Source: Astrothelium macrocarpum (Eukaryota; Ascomycota; Dothideomycetes; Trypetheliales; Trypetheliaceae). From it: a DNA stretch of 64,000 nt. Shown here one piece after another: positions 59,501 to 64,000 of this stretch. Position 1 is the first letter of the stretch; each line of letters opens with the position of its first letter. The stretch spans positions 94,243 through 158,242 of the forward strand of contig JAGEMR010000071.1 of the NCBI GenBank assembly GCA_021030915.1, read 5' to 3'. The position numbers were made by a program, and so were the translations under genes. The notes under the pieces are model-generated. The model ran no database searches. It was not told where the DNA came from and saw only the letters and a program-made list of their open reading frames with translations.

Positions 59501-60538
59501 GCTCCACCAAATCTACACCGTAGCAAAGTTCAGTAATCCCATGCTCAACCTGCAATCTTGTGTTCATTTCCAAGAAAAAGAAGTCGCCCGTCTCATCATC
59601 TACGAGATACTCTATCGTCCCTGCCGAGCTATATTTGATAGACTTGGCAAGACTTACAGCCGCATCGCCTAGATTTTCACGCATGCCTTGATGATTCTCA
59701 ACGAACGGACTTGGGCATTCCTCAATCACTTTTTGATGCCTTCGCTGTATCGAGCACTCACGTTCGCCAAAATGGATGGCCTCCCCTTGACCATTACCAA
59801 AGATTTGAACTTCAATGTGCCGACTTGCTGGATAATATCGCTCAATGAAGACACCTGGGTTTTTGAAAAGTGTTTGACCCCTAGACTGTACCAGCTTGAA
59901 ACCTTCCTTGACCTCATCGGCATTAGAACAGGTGACAAGACCCATACCACCACCGCCTCCAGTAGCCTTTAGCATCACAGGGAAGCCGAGATTTTCTGCA
60001 GAGGAGACAGCATCATCACCGCTTTCGACAAGACCTTTGGTTCCAGGGACAACCGGTACACCAGCCTTCTCAGCAAGTTCTCTGGCTATATGTTTTATGC
60101 CAAAGGCTTCGATTGCCTCAGGTGACGGGCCGACCCAAGCAATGCCAGCATCTTTGGTCTGCCGAGCGAATTCTGCATTCTCCGAGAGAAAGCCGTAGCC
60201 AGGAATTATCGCATCGGCCTTTTTCTCTTTGGCGATCTTGACGATTTGCTCCCCATCTGTGTAGACGGATGAGCTGCTACCCGACAGTAATACTGTTTCG
60301 TCGGCGGCTGTGACGTGATTGGAACCTGCGTCGGCTTCCGAGTAGATGGAAACGGTACGTATATGAAGCCTCCTTGCTGTTCGTATGATGCGGACCTACC
60401 AAGGGATGCAATCAGGTAAGCGGCGAAATTGTTTATGAGGTGACGTCAGAAAATAAAAAACACGCTAAGGCAGGTCGAAGCTGTACGTACGGCTATTTCA
60501 CCCCTATTGGCGATCAATAAAGTTTTGATCCTCTCCAT
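56565..60538 (-). CDS. lamA: LamA/urea-carboxylase-like fusion: biotin carboxylase, KipA, KipI and biotinyl domains
   Basis: Exons on the minus strand: 60538-60491, 60395-59258, 59206-57909, 57853-56866 and 56809-56565, giving 1238 residues. Order: biotin carboxylase from residue 1 (IKTLLIANRGEIA, ATP-grasp MLKATGGGGGMGL, EMNTRLQVEHGITE). Next is a KipA/CT_A_B domain (GKGIPHSGALDPVALSIAN), then a KipI/CT_C_D domain (LPDNLAFVARNNALTPDQL, then GWAGSCMSIYPVDSPGGYQM), a coiled linker, and a C-terminal biotinyl domain with AILEAMKLEI (Lys about 1195). Unlike urea amidolyase it has no amidase/allophanate hydrolase N-terminal part. The layout fits urea-carboxylase-type enzymes, and beside a LamB homologue it suggests lactam (2-pyrrolidinone or 5-oxoproline) opening, as for A. 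nidulans lamA. The exact substrate is inferred. An in-frame ATG at 60631 is less likely as start. Confidence 0.9.
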
Positions 60539-60904
60539 TTCTCTGTTAGTCCTCGAATGCTTTTCAGACACATGCCTGGAGATCTGTCCCTCGGAAAAGT
60601 GCGCAAAAATTCGTCTGTCGGGAGTTATCATCTACCTCATCCAGCCCGTCAAGGCTACTCAAAACCCCGCCTTTGATCTTCTCTAGATAAGACTTTGGGT
60701 CATCTACCTCCGCGATGTACTGTCTACTGGACGAATCACAATCAGCGCGGCTTAAGTGCCCGAGTTTGGTGTATCAATGGTCCGCAAAAGTGGGGCAATT
60801 CCAACAGCTACTCTCACGGGGCTAATAAGCTGTCTTTAGTCCTAGACTTCTCGAGAGCCCAGCCAGCAAGAGCAGAAAGAGTTGATCGGAACAAGTGCTT
60901 TAAG
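60539..60904. promoter_or_regulatory. Bidirectional promoter of the lamA/lamB-like pair
   Basis: 366 bp lie between the two start codons, so both genes must be driven from here. GATA-type motifs are seen as AGATAAG at 60685-60691 and TTATC at 60625-60629, the kind bound by AreA-class nitrogen regulators. CCCCGC at 60665-60670 fits a CreA-type carbon-catabolite site. No CCAAT box is evident. These short motifs occur by chance, so nitrogen control is a suggestion only. Confidence 0.5.
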
Positions 60905-61776
60905 ATGGGAATAATTAAACACAAGGTTATGATGAATGTGGATCTTGGAGAGGCTTATGGCAACTACAAGTGTGGACCTGACGAGGAGCTGATCCAGATG
61001 ATCGATCACGCGAATGTAGCGTGTGGGTTTCATGCTGGGTATGAGGTTATATTATCTCTTCCTTTGTTCGGCTTTGAAAGACTGACTCTCCTTTTGTAGT
61101 GATCCGCTGATCATGCAACATACTGTAACCCTTTGCAAGCAGTATGGCGTCGCAATCGGAGCTCATCCCGGCCTTCCAGATATTCAAGGTTTCGGTCGCC
61201 GTGAAATTAAGATGTCTCCCGAAGAGCTTACAGCCATGGTGCGGTATCAGATAGGAGCGCTAAAAGCCTTCCTTGATGCAGAAGGATTGCCATTGCATCA
61301 TGTCAAGCCTCATGGCGTTTTATATGGTATGATGTATCGCGACAAAGACACATGCAGAGCCGTTTATGCTGGGGTGCCGAAAGGCACCAGAGTCTTTGGA
61401 TTGGCAGGGACTTATCATGAAGAGACCGCAAAAGAACTAGGCCTACCGTTCACCGCAGAGCTCTACGGAGACGTAAAGTACAACGTCGATAAGACTCTTG
61501 TCATAGACCGCAAGAAAAAGTGAGTTTCATTTGAGCTCCGCCAATTCGCTCATACTCATAAAAGACAGACCGTGGACAACAGACGAGACGCAAAAACACA
61601 TTCGTGCGCAAGTAGAGAGATCATCTGTTACTGCAATAGATGGACAGGAGATCGAGCTGCCAATCGGGGAAAATGAAGTTTCATTATGTTGTCACTCCGA
61701 CTCTCCTGGCTGCGTCGAGATTGTGAAGGCTGCACGGTCGATAATTAATGAGTTCAATAAGGAAAATTTTGGATGA
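60905..61776 (+). CDS. lamB: LamB/YcsF family protein (5-oxoprolinase subunit A, PxpA-like)
   Basis: Exons 60905-61038, 61100-61519 and 61569-61776 give 253 residues, the usual length. The start at 60905 gives MGIIKHKVMMNVDLGEAYG, corresponding to the conserved NxDLGEGFG start. The hallmark ANVACGFHAGDPLIM is rebuilt exactly by the first intron. Later blocks are YGVAIGAHPGLPDIQGFGRR, HVKPHGVLYGM and a C-terminal LCCHSDSPGCVEI. In bacteria PxpA acts with PxpB/PxpC (KipI/KipA homologues) in ATP-dependent opening of 5-oxoproline. In A. nidulans lamB supports lactam utilisation beside lamA. The same divergent arrangement is seen here, so the protein probably works with the fusion protein next door. 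Confidence 0.92.
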
Positions 61777-62638
61777 CGGGTAAGCCAACGAGGAAATACA
61801 ATAGAAGCAACAAAGTCAAACATAGTAGACACGATCGAGACTCATTACAAAGGAAGACCCAATTAAAAAGACCATCAAGAAGGTTATCGTTCCTAATCAG
61901 AGACCATATGTACTGCAGTTTGTCCGGTGCTCGATTCAGCAAGCCGTCATTTTCAGACATACGTGCTCCGACAGCAAAAAGTTTGATCAGCCGCAGACCT
62001 CGACTTGGAATGCTGACGACGATGTCAACTCATGGAGCCATTGATATACTCAAAAGGCGTTCGAACCGCCAAGCCTCAAGAGGCCAGACAACTAATTTAT
62101 CAACACCGGCAATTAATATCATGAAAAGCAAAGAATATCGGCAGAATTGAAACGCGCTATCACGACCCAGTTGCTCTTCGCTTGCTCAGCCGCCATATTT
62201 TAAAGATCAAAACATTGAATTCTCGAGCTTTATTCCAGCTGGAACGTACATTGTGCTCTGTGGTGAGGCCAATACATATCTTAACGTAGCTTAGTCTCTC
62301 CAGAGCCTCAGATCTCCCCAGTGTGAGAAACTTCCACAGATTCGTTCGCTTCCCATTTGAAGATTTTCCATTCATGATCAGGATGAGAAATATTTGCAGT
62401 CAATTTACACATAAAACAAAAGTCGAAATCATAGCATACACAACACTCAAATCGCACACCGTATATGTCCTAGGTATCCATTAGACTTTATCATTGCGAC
62501 AGAAGACAAGCTCACATTGAAACATCCATCACAAGAAACCCTTCCGTGTCGGTCAGCCTCTGCATAAGTGGCAGACTTATGCTGAGTTCCGAACTCTTCG
62601 GCACCTTCTGTCCACTGGGTGATAGCAGTCGGATTTGG
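61777..62638. other. Intergenic tract
   Basis: About 860 bp between the LamB-like stop and the ankyrin gene stop (convergent). A 125-codon frame at 61773-62150 overlaps the LamB end and is Ser/Arg/Lys-rich, resembling nothing known. It presumably contains 3' UTRs of both genes. Confidence 0.5.
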
Positions 62639-63978
62639 CTAATTTCGCTCTGAGTCTTCTATATCTTCGTTCCGATGGAACAACCCAATAGAGAGTGGTG
62701 TCCACCGTCCTTGAGGTTCCTTGGTCTCCACCGTAACCTCGCTCGAAAAATTAGTCTGCAAAAGCCTTCTCACATCCGATTTCGCGGATCTATAAGCCCA
62801 GTGAAGCGGCGACCATGTGTTGGCATCATGGGAGATGGTGGGATAGGTTTCCAAGATTTTTTTGACCATGGCAAAAGAGCCACCCAATGCTGCGTAATGA
62901 AGAATTGTGTCTTCCCTCCTGTCTCTGCTTCTATAGTCCAACCCCCTCTCCAAGAGGAAATTAAACATGTCGACATTCCTCGCTATTGCTGCAAAATGGA
63001 GCGCGTTTCTGCCCATGTGATCTACAAGGGTAAGATCTGCCCCGCATTCCTCAACAAGTAGACGCAAAATATCGAAGTGGCCTTTGAGCGAGGCAGCCAA
63101 ATGTGCCGCGCCGTATAGTGCAAATTGCGCATTGACATCAGCACCGTTAGCTAATAAGAGTCGGAGTATTTCAAGATGTCCCTTTGCCGCTGCGCTTTGT
63201 AAGGCTGTCTTTCCGTATTTGCTTGGGAGGTCTATATCCACAGACTGTTTGAGCAATAAACGAACGACTTCAAGATGGCCGCTCTCGACTGCACCATGGA
63301 CTGGGGTATAGCCATTAACTCTTGGAGATCGAGCGTCCTCTCCATGGTCTAAAAGGAGCTGTAAGGTCTCCAGGTGGCCCTTCCGTGCTGCCCAGTATAG
63401 GGGTGTTCCTCCATTCTTACATGCTATCGTCGCATCCACCTGACCCTGGTCAAGTAATAAACGAACGACCTCCAAATGACCATTTTGAGCTGCGCCATTA
63501 ATTGGAGTATAGCCATCAACTCTTGGAGATCGAGCATCTTCTCCATGGTCTAAAAGATATCGTAAAATCTCGAGATGGCCTTTCTGTGCTGCCCAATATA
63601 ATGGCGTTCCTCCATTATCATTTGCTATCGTCGCGTCTACCTGGCTTTGGTTAAGTAAAAACCGGACGACATGTACATTGCCGTTGAGGGCTGCAGAATT
63701 AACCGGTGTCCATCCTCTGTTATTCGAAATTGTTACATCAGCTCCTCGATCAAGTAATAGTTGGACAACATCCAAATGGCCATTTGCAGCTGCAGAATTG
63801 ACCGGTGTCCATCCTTTATTATCAGAGACTGTTACATCAGCTCCTCGATCAAGTAACAACTGGACAATATTTAGATGACCATTATTTGCCGCAGTATCAA
63901 TCGGTGTCGATCCATCGCTATTCGTGATAATGTTGGGCAATCCACTCTTGTAATCTCCGGCGTTAGCTTCATTGTTTC
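62639..63978 (-). CDS. Ankyrin-repeat protein, 5' part outside the window
   Basis: The minus-strand exon runs from an acceptor (CTAATTAG ending at 63979) to a stop at 62639, about 446 residues. Upstream exons lie beyond base 64000. It consists of about 12 ankyrin repeats of 32-34 residues (TPVNSAAANGHLDVVQLLL type) and a short tail. Repeats 3-4 and 5-6 form near-copies of a two-repeat unit: both pairs carry GGTPLYWAA, LLDHGEDARSPR and QVDATIA, which indicates recent internal duplication. Long ankyrin arrays in fungi are common as the C-terminal sensor of NLRs, but no NACHT or other domain is visible here, so its partner domain is unknown. Confidence 0.85.
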
Positions 63979-64000
63979 CTAATTAGGCAATTAGTCCGTT

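Noticed and set aside
60539..60631. Upstream ATG at 60631 as the LamA-like start
   Set aside because: The biotin carboxylase fold normally begins right at the IKTLLIANRGEIA block, so the ATG at 60538 fits better. The extension has no family match.
62044..62062. T-loop-like GTTCGAACC suggesting a tRNA
   Set aside because: No acceptor stem, D arm or anticodon arm can be folded around it. No tRNA or rRNA gene was found in the window.
61773..62150. 125-codon frame overlapping the LamB-like stop
   Set aside because: Basic, Ser-rich composition without family match. More likely 3' UTR sequence.
1..64000. CRISPR array, prophage or bacterial operon features
   Set aside because: The spliceosomal introns and eukaryotic gene set make this fungal nuclear DNA. 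The tandem repeats seen lack regular unique spacers.

Overview
The window reads as chromosomal DNA of a filamentous ascomycete (Pezizomycotina). Genes are monocistronic. Most carry short introns of about 48-130 bp with GT...AG ends, often with a CTAAC/CTGAC-like branch point. The gene set is typically fungal: TRAPPII Trs130, Erd2, RuvB-like 2, RTA1-type membrane protein, fungal O-methyltransferase, sedolisin, GH85, Pho80-type cyclin, a NACHT-type NLR and a LamA/LamB pair. The class cannot be fixed from sequence alone. Exon joins were worked out by hand from splice signals plus frame continuity, and all proteins named are inferred.

Layout. 1-3663: 3' part of TRS130 (+). 4340-5326: RTA1-like protein (-). 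6553-8043: class II O-methyltransferase (-). 8565-9629: ubiquitin-like/WLM metalloprotease (-). 10214-10864: MARVEL-type membrane protein (-). 12263-14704: secreted sedolisin (-). 14705-18741: gene-poor tract with a decayed ribosomal protein L10a (uL1) fragment. 18848-22489: single-exon NACHT NLR (+) with an overlapping uORF. 23811-25904: long coiled-coil protein (-). 26952-28523: RVB2 (+). 28989-31456: GH85 ENGase (-). 31914-32854: ERD2 (+). 32855-37818: about 5 kb without a recognisable gene but with a degenerate 32-bp minisatellite. 37819-39096: protein with an integrase-type HHCC zinc module (+), followed by an 87-bp repeat array. 40925-43589: secreted copper amine oxidase (+). 45821-48116: unrecognised two-exon gene (-). 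48741-50273: F-box protein (+). 50874-52071: Pho80-like cyclin (+). 52206-52345: a small MITE-like inverted-repeat element. 53116-56358: ARM-repeat protein of ARMC8/Vid28 type (+). 56565-60538 (-) and 60905-61776 (+): a divergent LamA/LamB pair. 62639-63978: ankyrin protein running off the right edge (-).

How genes relate. Most are independent housekeeping or secretion genes (TRAPPII, Erd2, Rvb2, GID-like ARM protein). The clearest functional unit is the divergent pair at 56.5-61.8 kb. A 1238-residue fusion of biotin carboxylase, KipA-like, KipI-like and biotinyl domains shares a 366-bp promoter with a LamB/YcsF (PxpA-like) protein. This matches the lamA/lamB lactam-utilisation pair known from Aspergillus nidulans and, by domain content, bacterial 5-oxoprolinase PxpABC plus biotin-carboxylase subunits. 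The accessory parts (14.7-25.9 kb and 32.9-40.9 kb) hold the NLR, the ribosomal relic, the integrase-derived gene and the minisatellites.
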